Shown here: one piece after another, positions 44,991 through 54,617 of the stretch
Layout of the letters: every line of letters starts with the position of its first letter
Numbering within the stretch: the stretch's first letter is position 1
NCBI GenBank assembly: GCA_030746435.1
Contig: JASLMV010000004.1
Location: 62,001 to 126,000, forward strand
Length of the DNA stretch: 64,000 nucleotides
From: Gammaproteobacteria bacterium
Lineage (GTDB): Bacteria; Pseudomonadota; Gammaproteobacteria; Steroidobacterales; GCA-2729495
Reading direction: 5' to 3'
The notes under the pieces: model-generated
The model's database searches: none
Seen by the model: only the letters and a program-made list of their open reading frames with translations
What the model was told of the DNA's origin: nothing
Translations under genes and position numbers: made by a program

Positions 44991-47174
44991 ATGATCACAG
45001 CTACAAGAGCGCATAAAACTTTACCGCAGCGGGGTAGCGTTTTCCGTACATTTATAGGTTTTGCGCAGCTAGCAGTTTTTGGTTTCTTGGCGAGCATTTC
45101 TGTTAGTGCCCAGGAAGCATCGAACAAGTTGCAGGACATAGAAATTCAGAACCTGCCGGGCGACAAGGTCGAGCTGCGGCTCGTGCTGTCCGGCCCGGCG
45201 CCTGAACCGCTGTCTTTTACTATTGATCAGCCTGCGCGTATCGCGCTGGACCTGGCGGACACCTCGCTGGGGCTGGACAGCCGCCGCACCGATGTTGGCG
45301 TAGGTGCACTGGATACGGTGCTGGCCGCTGAAGCTAATGGCCGCACGCGTATCGTGCTTAACCTCGATAGCCTGGTGGACTATGAGACCCGGGTAGTTGG
45401 CAATACAGTTTTGGTAACACTGGCCGCCCCGACTTCCGGTCAGCCGGTCGTTACCGATTTTGCTGCAGCTGCAGCCAGCGTGGCCAGTACTGGCGAGCGC
45501 AGCATCGACTCTATCGATTTTCGCCGCACCGAGTCAGGTGGCGGCCGCGTGATCGTCGAGCTTAGCGACGCCGGAACACCGGTGGACGTGCGCCAGGAAG
45601 GCGGCCGGGTTGTCGTCAACTTCGGTGGTACAAATTTGCCTGACGAACTCCTGCAGCGGCTTGATGTGCTGGATTTCGCGACACCGGTAAGCACCATCGA
45701 TGTGGTACGGGTCGACAGCGATGCACGCCTGATTATTTCTGCCAAAGGTGCGTACGAAGAACTCGCCTATCAGTCCGAGAATCTGTTTACGGTTGAAATA
45801 CAACCGGTCGAAGAAGAAGAGGGGCCGAAACTTGCCACGCTCTACAGCGGCGGCAAGGAATATGTTGGCGATCGTCTCACGCTTAATTTCCAGGATATCG
45901 ACGCGCGTGCGGTACTGCAGTTACTTGCCGATATCAGCGGGCGTAACATCGTGGTGTCAGATACGGTTGCCGGTAACGTAACGCTGCGACTGCAGAACGT
46001 TCCGTGGGACCAGGCAATGGATATCGTGCTGGCGACCAAGGGTCTGGACATGCGTGAGAACGGTAATGTCATTATCGTGGCGCCTGCCGAAGAAATTGCA
46101 GCTCGCGAGAAGGCAGACCTCGAATCACGCCAGGAGATCAAGGAACTGGAACCGCTGTTCTCTGAGTTCCTGCAGGTCAACTATGCCAAGGCTTCGGATA
46201 TCGCAAGGCTGATTGGCGAAGGTGGCGAGAACTCGTTGCTGGGACAGCGCGGTACCGTAGCTATCGACGACCGCACCAACACCTTGTTACTTAAAGACAC
46301 GGCCGACCACATTAATGACATCCGCCGGCTCGTTGCCCGGCTGGACATCCCTGTCCGCCAGGTGCTGATCGAATCCCGGATCGTGGTCGTCAATGATGAC
46401 TTCAGCCGCGACCTGGGTATCCGCTGGGGATTCACCGGGGTCGATGATAACGGCGACAACGGCCTGATTGCCGTATCCGGTAGCGCGGCAGGTACCGGCA
46501 CAATCACTGACGGTGCGTTCACCGACATCCAGAATGGCACCGCGCTGTTCCCGGTTAACATGCCGTCGCTCGATGACCGTTTCAATGTGAACCTGCCGGT
46601 TGCAAACCCGGCCGGCAGTTTCGCTCTGGCGATCCTTGACGATGACTACCTCATCGACCTCGAACTGTCGGCCGTGCAGGCTGAGGGCAACGGTGAAGTT
46701 ATTTCTTCGCCGCGTGTGATCACGGCCAACCAGAAGGAAGCCAAGATCGAGCAGGGTGTGGAAATTCCCTACCAGGAAGCCTCGTCCAGCGGCGCGACGA
46801 CCACCCAGTTTAAGGATGCCGTACTCAGCCTGACGGTGACCCCGCAGATTACGCCTGATGACCGGATCATCATGGACCTGGTCGTTACGAAAGACAGCGT
46901 GGGTGACCAGGTTTCCGATTCCTTCGGCGGCACGATTCCGAGTATAGATACCCGCTCGGTGACCACCCAGGTCCTGGTCGACAACGGGCAGACAGTGGTA
47001 CTTGGCGGTATCTATGAAACGGAGCGTACCGATGTGGTAACGAAGGTGCCGTTCCTTGGCGATATACCAGGCATCGGCGCAATCTTTCGCAATACCCGCA
47101 AGGTATCGAATAAGTCTGAATTGCTGGTTTTTGTAACACCGAAGATTCTGAAAGAAGGGTCGACAATTTACTAA
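44991..47174 (+). CDS. pilQ: Type IV pilus secretin PilQ
   Basis: 727 residues with a signal peptide cleaved near SVSA-QEAS (about 40). Two AMIN domains (about 50-150 and 165-270) that bind peptidoglycan are followed by an STN domain, a secretin N domain and the C-terminal secretin barrel (about 530-725) with EVISSPRVITANQKEA and VPFLGDIPGIGAIFRN. PilQ forms the outer-membrane gate through which the pilus emerges. The next gene starts 62 bp later on the same strand. Confidence 0.97.
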   Translation: MITATRAHKTLPQRGSVFRTFIGFAQLAVFGFLASISVSAQEASNKLQDIEIQNLPGDKVELRLVLSGPAPEPLSFTIDQPARIALDLADTSLGLDSRRTDVGVGALDTVLAAEANGRTRIVLNLDSLVDYETRVVGNTVLVTLAAPTSGQPVVTDFAAAAASVASTGERSIDSIDFRRTESGGGRVIVELSDAGTPVDVRQEGGRVVVNFGGTNLPDELLQRLDVLDFATPVSTIDVVRVDSDARLIISAKGAYEELAYQSENLFTVEIQPVEEEEGPKLATLYSGGKEYVGDRLTLNFQDIDARAVLQLLADISGRNIVVSDTVAGNVTLRLQNVPWDQAMDIVLATKGLDMRENGNVIIVAPAEEIAAREKADLESRQEIKELEPLFSEFLQVNYAKASDIARLIGEGGENSLLGQRGTVAIDDRTNTLLLKDTADHINDIRRLVARLDIPVRQVLIESRIVVVNDDFSRDLGIRWGFTGVDDNGDNGLIAVSGSAAGTGTITDGAFTDIQNGTALFPVNMPSLDDRFNVNLPVANPAGSFALAILDDDYLIDLELSAVQAEGNGEVISSPRVITANQKEAKIEQGVEIPYQEASSSGATTTQFKDAVLSLTVTPQITPDDRIIMDLVVTKDSVGDQVSDSFGGTIPSIDTRSVTTQVLVDNGQTVVLGGIYETERTDVVTKVPFLGDIPGIGAIFRNTRKVSNKSELLVFVTPKILKEGSTIY

Positions 47175-47236
47175 TTTAGCGGATTCACGGATGAATCCAT
47201 GTGTAGCCCGGGGACGGGCGCGTAAGGGACTACGTT

Positions 47237-49222
47237 ATGAATAAGTTTAAATATCTGTCGTTGGTTGCGCTGACCATGTTGCTAAGTGCATGCGGGAGCG
47301 GCGGCGGCGACGACTGCGACGGCACCGTAACCGGCAGCTGCGGAGCAGGGGGTGCGGGGGGAGATCCAGTCCCGACGACTATTCAGCTTACAGTGAGTTC
47401 ACCGACATTACAGTCAGATCAGGTGGGCGACAACTTTGTCACAATCACGGCGTTTGTTCGCGATCAGAACAACAATGTGATGCCTGGTGAAACGGTGACG
47501 TTTTTCTCGCTCGAACCTGCTTCCCTTGTACCCGTCGATAATGGCGTCACGAACGCCGCTGGACTCGCACAGGCACTATTGAGTGCGCTGGGCGATCTGA
47601 CTAACAGAACAATTACGGTGACGGCGCAGGTAGGTACGAGCGGCCCGTCGTCCACGATCGACGTCGATGTCGTCGGTACGACACTTAGTCTAGAAGGGCC
47701 CACGGGATTGCCACTCAGCGATACGGCGACCTATAGCTTGTTGCTCAGAGATGGCGAGAATATTGGTATCCCGAATACTGCCATTACTATCGACTCTCTC
47801 GCAGGCAATACACTGTCTTCGGGAACAGTAATTACCGGATCGGATGGCGAGGCAACTTTTGACCTGACCGCTACCGTGACAGGTGGCGATACGGTTACCG
47901 TAAGCGCCTTGGGTGAAACGCTAACGCTGGCGTTAAACGTTACCGAGAATGTATTTTCGTTTACCTCACCTGCGCCGGCTACCGAAATAGAACTCTCGCC
48001 AACTACACAGGTACTTACGCTTGAGTGGTCTGATGGTGGACTTTCCGTGCAGGACACGTCGGTTGTTGAATTTGTTACCAATCGTGGTGACCTGAATGGA
48101 GGGAGCCTGCCGGTGCAGATCAATACCGTGGGTGGAGTGGCATCAGTAACGATTAATTCAGATTTTGCCGGTGCTACAACTATTACCGCCACAGGCCTGG
48201 TTAAGGATGGAGTCGTATTGACCGACAGTCCCAGCACGACTCTTTCCATCGAGTTTATTGCGACGACTGCCACGACCCTAAACGTCTCTGCATTCCCAAC
48301 GACAGTTGGTATTAACGAACAGACGCCGATTACTGCCAAGTTGTACGACGCGAATGGCAACCCTGTTAAGAACAAGGCTGTACTCTTCAATATTACGCAG
48401 GATCCGAGCGGCGGTTCGATCAATCCCGCCCAGGTATTTAGTGACAGCCAGGGCGTCGCGACCTCGTTCTTCCAGGCTGGTGGTACTACTACAAGTTCCA
48501 ACGCGGTAGAAATCACGGTTAATGTTCCGGATGACGGTCTGAGCAGTTCTGTCCAACTGACTGTCGCGCTGCAGGCCCGCAATTTCGCGATAGGCACAGG
48601 TAACACGCTATTTGAACTGACCGAAACACGTTACGGTATGCCCTGGAATATTACGATGACGGACGTCGGTGGTGTGCCGGTGGTGAATTCGCCGTTGCAG
48701 CTTAAACTGAAGTCCATAAACTATGGAAAAGGTTACTGGGCAGTGGTCAGTGATCCTATTCTTGGGCTGATCTGGGCCAAAGGAGCACCTCTGTATACCT
48801 GTGATGATGAAGACACCGTGGTCGAAAACAATAGCCTTGATACGGGTGAGGACTTTAACGGGAACGGCACACTGGAAGCAGGTAATATTGCAGCGATTGT
48901 GCCCTTACCCTGTGATCAGGTGACCTCAGCCGATATCACCGATACGCAGGAGCAAGTGCTATTCACGGATGGTGCTGGCTCGGTTGAGATCTGTGTGGTG
49001 TATGGACAGGAATATGGAACCTGGCTAACGACGCAACTTACGGCTATTGCTCCGATCCAGGATGGTACCGAGTTCAGTGGCTCGCGCACTTTCCTGTTGC
49101 CTGTGCTGGCCGACGACGTTGACGATACGGATGAGGATCCGCCGGGCACGCGCGAACTTGGGTTCGGAGGCGTACTGAGCCCGTTCGGCAGAAGCGATTG
49201 CACGGTCGGTACCTGGCCGTAA
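47237..49222 (+). CDS. Large lipoprotein with tandem Ig-like (Big1/invasin-type) domains
   Basis: 661 residues. Lipobox LSAC (Cys19) followed by Gly/Ser suggests outer-membrane sorting. Four Thr/Val-rich beta-sandwich repeats occupy about 50-455; ITAFVRDQNNNVMPGETVTF and ITAKLYDANGNPVKNKAVLF are typical Big1 strands. The C-terminal 200 residues include a calcium-loop-like DTGEDFNGNGTLEAG and two extra cysteines, and belong to no family I recognise. It follows pilQ by 62 bp and is closed by the terminator at 49245, so it appears to be the last gene of the pil operon. An adhesive or pilus-supporting surface role is inferred only. Confidence 0.85.
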   Translation: MNKFKYLSLVALTMLLSACGSGGGDDCDGTVTGSCGAGGAGGDPVPTTIQLTVSSPTLQSDQVGDNFVTITAFVRDQNNNVMPGETVTFFSLEPASLVPVDNGVTNAAGLAQALLSALGDLTNRTITVTAQVGTSGPSSTIDVDVVGTTLSLEGPTGLPLSDTATYSLLLRDGENIGIPNTAITIDSLAGNTLSSGTVITGSDGEATFDLTATVTGGDTVTVSALGETLTLALNVTENVFSFTSPAPATEIELSPTTQVLTLEWSDGGLSVQDTSVVEFVTNRGDLNGGSLPVQINTVGGVASVTINSDFAGATTITATGLVKDGVVLTDSPSTTLSIEFIATTATTLNVSAFPTTVGINEQTPITAKLYDANGNPVKNKAVLFNITQDPSGGSINPAQVFSDSQGVATSFFQAGGTTTSSNAVEITVNVPDDGLSSSVQLTVALQARNFAIGTGNTLFELTETRYGMPWNITMTDVGGVPVVNSPLQLKLKSINYGKGYWAVVSDPILGLIWAKGAPLYTCDDEDTVVENNSLDTGEDFNGNGTLEAGNIAAIVPLPCDQVTSADITDTQEQVLFTDGAGSVEICVVYGQEYGTWLTTQLTAIAPIQDGTEFSGSRTFLLPVLADDVDDTDEDPPGTRELGFGGVLSPFGRSDCTVGTWP

Positions 49223-49244
49223 TCGCAACCACTTAATACTCCAT

Positions 49245-49272
49245 AAACGCCACCTTCGGGTGGCGTTTTTTA
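49245..49272 (+). terminator. Rho-independent terminator after the pil operon
   Basis: AAACGCCACC (49245-49254), a TTCG tetraloop and GGTGGCGTTT (49259-49268), followed by more T residues. It separates the pilMNOPQ-lipoprotein transcript from aroK, whose start is 47 bp further on. Confidence 0.93.
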
Positions 49273-49318
49273 TTGCCTGATGCTGGGTTATGCTGCCCCG
49301 ACGCAGCGAAACCTACGC

Positions 49319-49852
49319 ATGAGCACGCAACCCAACATTTTCCTGATCGGCCCGATGGGCTCGGGCAAGTCTGCTGTGGGCAGGCGCCTGGCCCGGGATC
49401 TGGGCCTGGAGTTCCACGACAGCGACGAAGAGATCAAGACGCGCACCGGCGTCGATATTCCCTTTATTTTCGAGAAAGAGGGGGAAGAGGGTTTCCGGAA
49501 GCGTGAATCGGCGGTTATCAACGAACTGACCGGCCTGCGCGGCATAGTACTGGCGACCGGCGGCGGCGCCGCGCAGGATTCGGCTAACCGTGCGCTGCTG
49601 GCATCGCGCGGTACCGTTGTATATCTGTACACTAGCGTCCCCGAGCAGGTGAGAAGGACCCGCAAATCGCGCGACCGGCCGTTGCTGAACGAGGGCAAAC
49701 CGGCCGAAGTGCTGGAACAACTCATGCAGGTTCGTGATCCGCAGTATCGCGAGATTGCCGATATCACCGTGGATACCGACGGCCGGCAAGTGCACTCGGT
49801 CGCACGTGAGCTGAAGAAATTGCTCAGCGCAGGGCCGGCGTCAGACGAATAG
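49319..49852 (+). CDS. aroK: Shikimate kinase
   Basis: 177 residues from the ATG at 49319; upstream in-frame residues overlap the terminator region. P-loop GPMGSGKS at 11-18, shikimate-binding HDSDEEI and FRKRESAV, the LATGGGAAQD turn and the lid SRDRPLL are all present. It phosphorylates shikimate in aromatic amino-acid synthesis. aroB follows after 16 bp, the conserved pil-aroK-aroB order of gammaproteobacteria. Confidence 0.96.
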   Translation: MSTQPNIFLIGPMGSGKSAVGRRLARDLGLEFHDSDEEIKTRTGVDIPFIFEKEGEEGFRKRESAVINELTGLRGIVLATGGGAAQDSANRALLASRGTVVYLYTSVPEQVRRTRKSRDRPLLNEGKPAEVLEQLMQVRDPQYREIADITVDTDGRQVHSVARELKKLLSAGPASDE

Positions 49853-49868
49853 TCAGACACACGAAAAA

Positions 49869-50957
49869 ATGACAAAAACGATAAACCTTAATGTTGACCT
49901 CGGTCAGCGCAGTTATCCGATTCTGATAGGCAGTGGTCTGCTCAAGCAGGAGGGGCTGCTGGATGCGTTTGTCGACGGTCGCGACGCACTAATACTGACG
50001 AACGAGCAGCTGGCGCCCCTGTACCTGGACCCGTTGCGGAATCTCCTGGGGAGCGGCAACGTGCAGCAGTTGATCCTGGCCGACGGTGAGGCGACCAAGA
50101 CGCTCGAAACGCTGGAAACCATTTTCGATGCACTGGCCGAAAATCGATTCGGTCGCGACTGCGTGTTGCTGACGCTCGGTGGCGGCGTGATCGGTGACAT
50201 CGGCGGATTTGCGGCAGCGAGCTGGCAGCGCGGCGTGGATTTCATCCAGGTGCCGACCACGCTACTTGCCCAGGTCGATTCCGCGGTCGGCGGTAAAACG
50301 GCAGTCAATCATCCGGGGGGCAAAAACCTGATTGGCGCATTCCACCAGCCGCTATGCGTACTCAGCGACATGGATACGCTGAATACACTGCCGGATCGTG
50401 AGCTGAGCGCGGGACTGGCCGAAGTCGTTAAGTACGGCCTGCTCGCGGATGCGGAACTGTTCAACTGGCTGGAACGTGAGTCGGCCGTCGTGCTGCAGCG
50501 TGACCAGGAGAGGCTCCAGCATATCGTGCGCCGGTCCTGTGAAATCAAGGCGCAGATTGTGGCGGCGGACGAGCGCGAGCAGGGACAACGCGCGCTGCTT
50601 AACCTGGGACATACCTTCGGCCACGCGATAGAGCGCTGTGCCGGTTACGGCGAATGGCTGCATGGTGAAGCCGTGGCAGCAGGCATGTGCATGGCCGCCG
50701 AGTTTTCCGAGCGCCTGGGCTGGATTGCTGCAGATGATGTGGCGCGGATACGCGAATTGCTGACCCGCTTTAATTTGCCCGTAGACCCGCCGCGCGTTGA
50801 CCCTAATGAATTCCTGGCTGCCATGTCACTCGACAAGAAAGTGATCGGTGGTGAGATTCGCCTGGTCTTGCTGAAAGCAATCGGCACAGCCGTGGTGACC
50901 TCGGATTACCCGTCACATGAGTTACTGGACCTGCTCAGTGAGCGCTTTATTCACTGA
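49869..50957 (+). CDS. aroB: 3-dehydroquinate synthase
   Basis: 362 residues. NAD and zinc site segments GGGVIGDIGGFAAA, VDSAVGGKTAVNHPGGKN, NLGHTFGHAIE and WLHGEAVAAGM (zinc-ligand His and Glu) identify AroB. It converts DAHP to 3-dehydroquinate. Length matches E. coli AroB (362). Followed by dgt after 36 bp. Confidence 0.97.
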   Translation: MTKTINLNVDLGQRSYPILIGSGLLKQEGLLDAFVDGRDALILTNEQLAPLYLDPLRNLLGSGNVQQLILADGEATKTLETLETIFDALAENRFGRDCVLLTLGGGVIGDIGGFAAASWQRGVDFIQVPTTLLAQVDSAVGGKTAVNHPGGKNLIGAFHQPLCVLSDMDTLNTLPDRELSAGLAEVVKYGLLADAELFNWLERESAVVLQRDQERLQHIVRRSCEIKAQIVAADEREQGQRALLNLGHTFGHAIERCAGYGEWLHGEAVAAGMCMAAEFSERLGWIAADDVARIRELLTRFNLPVDPPRVDPNEFLAAMSLDKKVIGGEIRLVLLKAIGTAVVTSDYPSHELLDLLSERFIH

Positions 50958-50993
50958 TGCCAGACAGGCCTGCAAACTACAGATTTTCGGCTA

Positions 50994-52169
50994 ATGCAGC
51001 GCCTCACTTTAGATCCTGATTCCGGCCTGGCCTCCTATGCAGCGCAACAGTGCGTGAGCCGTGGCCGAGTGCATGCCGAGGAACCACATCCCTATCGCGG
51101 TGAATATCAGCGGGACCGTGACCGAATTATTCATTCGGCGGCCTTCAGGCGGCTGGTTTACAAGACGCAGGTGTTTGTTAACCACGAGGGCGACCTGTAC
51201 CGGACGCGTCTGACGCACTCGCTTGAGGTTGCCCAGATCGCCCGAACGGCTGCACGTACGCTGGGCCTGAACGAGCAACTTACCGAGGCAATTTGCCTGG
51301 CCCATGATCTTGGCCATACGCCATTCGGACACGCCGGTCAGGACAGCCTAAATGAATGCATGCGTGACTACGGTGGTTTCGAGCACAATCTGCAGTCCCT
51401 GCGCGTCGTCGACGAGCTCGAAGATCGCTATGCCGGTTTCCCCGGGCTAAACCTGAGCTATGAAACCCGCGAAGGTGTACTCAAGCATTGCTCGCGGCGT
51501 AACGCACGCACCCTGGGCGAACTGGGCAAGCGGTTTCTGGAAGGAGGGCAGCCCGGACTCGAAGCGCAGCTGGCGAACCTGGCTGATGCAATTGCCTATA
51601 ACAATCATGACGTGGACGATGGATTGCGTGCGGGATTGCTGTCGGTCGAAGAACTTTGTGAAGTGACACTTTTCAATGAGCAATACGAGCGGGTACGACG
51701 CGAACATCCGGGCATCGGTGAGCGCGCCGTTATACACGAGACCGTACGTGGCATGATTAACGGCATCGTTACGGATCTGCTGGATAACAGCCTGCTGCAA
51801 CTGGAAACTGCAGCGCCTGCCTGCATTGATGAAGTTCGCACACAAACTGGTCCGCTAATCAGTTTCAGTGAGGAGTTTCAGTCCCTGCACCTCGAGCTCA
51901 AGCGTTTCCTGCAAACAAATTTATATCGCCATAAAAAAGTCATGGAGATGACCAACCGGGCAAACGGGGTCGTCAGGGGACTATTCGACGTGTATATGGC
52001 CGACCCGTCTATCATGCCTGGCGAACATGCGTCCAGGGCTGCCCAATGGCAGGAAGACACCGGCGATGCAGGCGCTGCACGGGCAGTGGCAGACTACGTA
52101 GCCGGCATGACCGACCGTTATGCATTGTCGGCCTACCGTCGACTGGTAGATGCGTCGCTCAAGTTCTGA
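50994..52169 (+). CDS. dgt: dGTPase-like HD-domain deoxynucleotide triphosphohydrolase
   Basis: 391 residues. The HD metal site is intact: TRLTHSLEVAQIAR, then CLAHDLGHTPFGHAGQ and NLADAIAYNNHDVDDG. The sequence is of the shorter, widespread Dgt-like type rather than the roughly 505-residue E. coli enzyme. It hydrolyses dNTPs to nucleosides and triphosphate. Probably transcribed with aroKB. A 147-bp repeat element follows. Confidence 0.9.
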   Translation: MQRLTLDPDSGLASYAAQQCVSRGRVHAEEPHPYRGEYQRDRDRIIHSAAFRRLVYKTQVFVNHEGDLYRTRLTHSLEVAQIARTAARTLGLNEQLTEAICLAHDLGHTPFGHAGQDSLNECMRDYGGFEHNLQSLRVVDELEDRYAGFPGLNLSYETREGVLKHCSRRNARTLGELGKRFLEGGQPGLEAQLANLADAIAYNNHDVDDGLRAGLLSVEELCEVTLFNEQYERVRREHPGIGERAVIHETVRGMINGIVTDLLDNSLLQLETAAPACIDEVRTQTGPLISFSEEFQSLHLELKRFLQTNLYRHKKVMEMTNRANGVVRGLFDVYMADPSIMPGEHASRAAQWQEDTGDAGAARAVADYVAGMTDRYALSAYRRLVDASLKF

Positions 52170-52203
52170 TGTTTCTTTCTAGCTGTAAGGTGAAAAACTC
52201 GCT

Positions 52204-52350
52204 GTAGGAGCGGCTTTAGCCGCGAAGCTGCATTCGTTGACGTTAGAAGTCGGTAAAGCATTGCTTTACCGACATAAGTTCCGCCGAATGGCATTCGAGT
52301 ACTGGCTTCGTGAGCTCTCGAATCCCGGCGTCACTTAAAGCCGCTCCTAC
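52204..52350. repeat. 147-bp REP-bounded structured element, copy 2
   Basis: It has the same length and ends as the element at 29313-29459. Its perfect 11-bp hairpin is at 52249-52259 with 52263-52273 (loop ATT), at the same offset of 45 from the left end. One pair that is C-G in copy 1 (29359/29381) is T-A here (52250/52272), a compensatory change. The ATTCGAG/CTCGAAT stem and the terminal AAAGCCGCTCCTAC are conserved. It fills most of the 287-bp gap between dgt and pyrF; the rest shows no clear signal. Confidence 0.88.
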
Positions 52351-52456
52351 AGGTAGATTGAAGCCCGTCCTTCAAAATCATGTGGAGTATCCGTTGGCTG
52401 GCAAATGTTAGAATCTGCGCCGCCGAAACCTGCAAGGCGTCTGAACGGGACAGACA

Positions 52457-53170
52457 TTGAGAGCTAAAGACATATCAAATAGAGACCGGCTGATATTTGC
52501 GCTCGATGTTGCGGATACGGATCAGGCCAGGGCACTGGTCGGGCAACTCGGCGATGCGGTCAGCTTCTACAAGCTGGGCCTGGAGCTTTGCATGTCGGGC
52601 GGGTACTTCGAGCTGCTCGAGTGGATGGTTAAGCAGGGTAAGAAAATATTTGTAGACCTGAAGTTTTTCGATGTACCTGCCACGGTCGCAGCAGCTGTAA
52701 AGAACCTGCACAATCGCGGAGTTACCTACGCCACCATCCATGGCAATCAAAGCATCATGGAGGCTGCGGCTGAAGCTAAGGGTGAGGTAAAAATTCTTGC
52801 AGTCACTGCCCTGACAAGCCTCGATCGTGGGGACCTCGATGACCTCGGTTTTAACTGTGATGTAGGTAAACTTGTACTTTCACGCGCGCGCCGCGCACTG
52901 GAAGCGGGTTGCGATGGTGTAATCGCTTCGGGACTCGAACTGGAAGCATTGCGTGCCGCGGTCGACGATCGTTTGTTGGTTATTACGCCGGGCATCCGGC
53001 CGGTCGAAAACCGGCCTGCTGATGATCAGAAACGTGTCGTTACCGTGGAAGATGCATTTCATAATGGTGCGGACCACATCGTCGTAGGCAGACCGATTCG
53101 CAATGCCGATGACCCGAAAGCGGCGGCGGAGACCATTCAGAAATCAATTGAACAGATTTTCTCTGAGTAA
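52457..53170 (+). CDS. pyrF: Orotidine 5'-phosphate decarboxylase
   Basis: 237 residues from a TTG start; no ATG or GTG gives the conserved N-terminus (DRLIFALDVAD). The catalytic Asp-Lys-x-x-Asp array is in FVDLKFFDVPATV, the phosphate loop in VITPGIRP and HIVVGRPI. It makes UMP in pyrimidine synthesis. A decayed REP half-site (AAGCCGCTCCTGCAG) lies just after the stop. Ordinary apart from the weak start. Confidence 0.95.
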   Translation: MRAKDISNRDRLIFALDVADTDQARALVGQLGDAVSFYKLGLELCMSGGYFELLEWMVKQGKKIFVDLKFFDVPATVAAAVKNLHNRGVTYATIHGNQSIMEAAAEAKGEVKILAVTALTSLDRGDLDDLGFNCDVGKLVLSRARRALEAGCDGVIASGLELEALRAAVDDRLLVITPGIRPVENRPADDQKRVVTVEDAFHNGADHIVVGRPIRNADDPKAAAETIQKSIEQIFSE

Positions 53171-53240
53171 GAAAGCCGCTCCTGCAGCGAAAGGCCCCAA
53201 AATTATTTGTAGGTAATAATCGGCAGCCTGGCGGAATCTA

Positions 53241-53891
53241 TCATTCCGAAAGTGCCGGCCCGAGCACCTCCCAGACATTATCCAGAAGAATCGGCTGGGC
53301 CTTTTTGTTGGGATGAATTCTATCAGCTTGAAACATACCGGGATTAAAGGCAATGCCTTCCATAAAAAACGGTATGAGCGGTAATGAATGTTCATCCGCC
53401 AGCGACGGATACACGGTTGCAAATTCCGTTGCGTAGTCTTCGCCGTAATTCGGCGGGATCATCATGCCCGCGAGTATTACCATGGCGTCCCGCGCAGCCG
53501 ATTTACGAATCATCTGGTCGAGGTTGCTGCGCATCAGGTCGACCGGCAGGCCACGCAAACCGTCATTACCCCCCAGTTCAATCAACACTATGTCGGGTTG
53601 ATGTATATCAAGTGCACGTGGCAGGCGCCGCAATCCATTGCCGGTTGTATCGCCACTAATGCTGGCATTGACTACGCGATACCCGTAACCTTTCTGGTCG
53701 AGTTGTTTCTGGAGCAGCGTAACCCAGGTATCTTGCTGATCGAGGCCCAGGCCTGCGCTCAGGCTGTCGCCTATGATCAGCAGGGTCGGAGATGTTTCAC
53801 TGGCTTTCGCACCAGCAGCCAGCCCCGACAAGCTAACGAGCAGCAGGCAGACGACACTAACAGTTGAATTTCTTAACAAGTTATAAAGCAT
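53241..53891 (-). CDS. tesA: GDSL-family lysophospholipase/arylesterase (TesA-like)
   Basis: 216 residues from the ATG at 53891. A signal peptide (about 1-30) directs it to the periplasm. SGNH blocks are visible: IIGDSLSAG with nucleophile Ser43, the Gly in NASISGDTTGNG, LGGND, and DRIHPN with the catalytic Asp and His. It is orthologous in appearance and context to E. coli TesA, which is also divergent from ybbA. Here the two start codons overlap within CATG. Confidence 0.9.
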   Translation of the reverse strand: MLYNLLRNSTVSVVCLLLVSLSGLAAGAKASETSPTLLIIGDSLSAGLGLDQQDTWVTLLQKQLDQKGYGYRVVNASISGDTTGNGLRRLPRALDIHQPDIVLIELGGNDGLRGLPVDLMRSNLDQMIRKSAARDAMVILAGMMIPPNYGEDYATEFATVYPSLADEHSLPLIPFFMEGIAFNPGMFQADRIHPNKKAQPILLDNVWEVLGPALSE

Positions 53892-54564
53892 GACCAACGA
53901 AACAGTTTTAGTTGCCAAAGGTTTGGGTAAAGAGGTTAGCAGCCCCGAGGGGACGCTGACCATACTTGAGAACATAAACCTTACAGTAAATTCCGGTGAA
54001 GCGGTTGCGCTTGTAGGGCCTTCGGGTGCCGGAAAAACTACCCTATTGGCGCTGCTTGCGGGACTCGATCACCCGACGAGTGGCAACGTAATACTCTGCG
54101 GCGAAGATCTGGGTAACCTGGATGAGGATGGGCGGGCGCTGGTGCGCGGCAGGAATGTTGGCTTTGTTTTTCAGTCATTTCACCTGGTCGCATCATTAAC
54201 CGCACTTGAAAACGTCATGTTGCCGCTTGAGCTGGGCCATGAAGGGAATGCGGCGAAGCGCGCCCGCGCTGCGCTGGAAAGTGTCGGACTGGGATCGCGC
54301 ACGGGACACTATCCGCGCCAGTTGTCAGGCGGAGAAAAACAGCGTGTGGCAATAGCACGGGCTTTCGTTACGAGTCCGTCCGTGCTGTTTGCAGACGAGC
54401 CGACGGGTAACCTGGATACGGCCAGTGGTAACCGGGTCATGTCGCTGTTGTTTGATCTGAACCAGGAAGCCGGTACGACACTGGTACTGGTAACTCACGA
54501 CAAAGAGTTGGCTGCTCGCTGCGACCGGATTATAGAAATGGAGGCTGGACACCTTGTCTTATGA
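53890..54564 (+). CDS. ybbA: ABC transporter ATP-binding protein, YbbA/LolD type
   Basis: 224 residues. Walker A GPSGAGKT at 43-50, Q-loop VFQSFHLV, signature LSGGEKQR, Walker [13 protein letters not shown] and switch His in LVTHDKEL. It is of the MacB/LolD class of ATPases that power FtsX-like permeases by mechanotransmission. It pairs with the 829-residue permease that starts 54 bp later. Substrate unknown; the E. coli homologue is linked with TesA only by position. Confidence 0.9.
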   Translation: MTNETVLVAKGLGKEVSSPEGTLTILENINLTVNSGEAVALVGPSGAGKTTLLALLAGLDHPTSGNVILCGEDLGNLDEDGRALVRGRNVGFVFQSFHLVASLTALENVMLPLELGHEGNAAKRARAALESVGLGSRTGHYPRQLSGGEKQRVAIARAFVTSPSVLFADEPTGNLDTASGNRVMSLLFDLNQEAGTTLVLVTHDKELAARCDRIIEMEAGHLVL

Positions 54565-54617
54565 ATGCCCTAACCATAAATATTTTTCTGCGTACTTGAG
54601 GCGCATGGTCTGGATAG

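Noticed and set aside
47731-48606. 291-codon minus-strand open frame opposite the Ig-repeat lipoprotein
   Set aside because: The sense gene has a clear signal peptide, domain repeats and terminator. The antisense product is only a Val/Ser/Thr-rich mirror without any motif.
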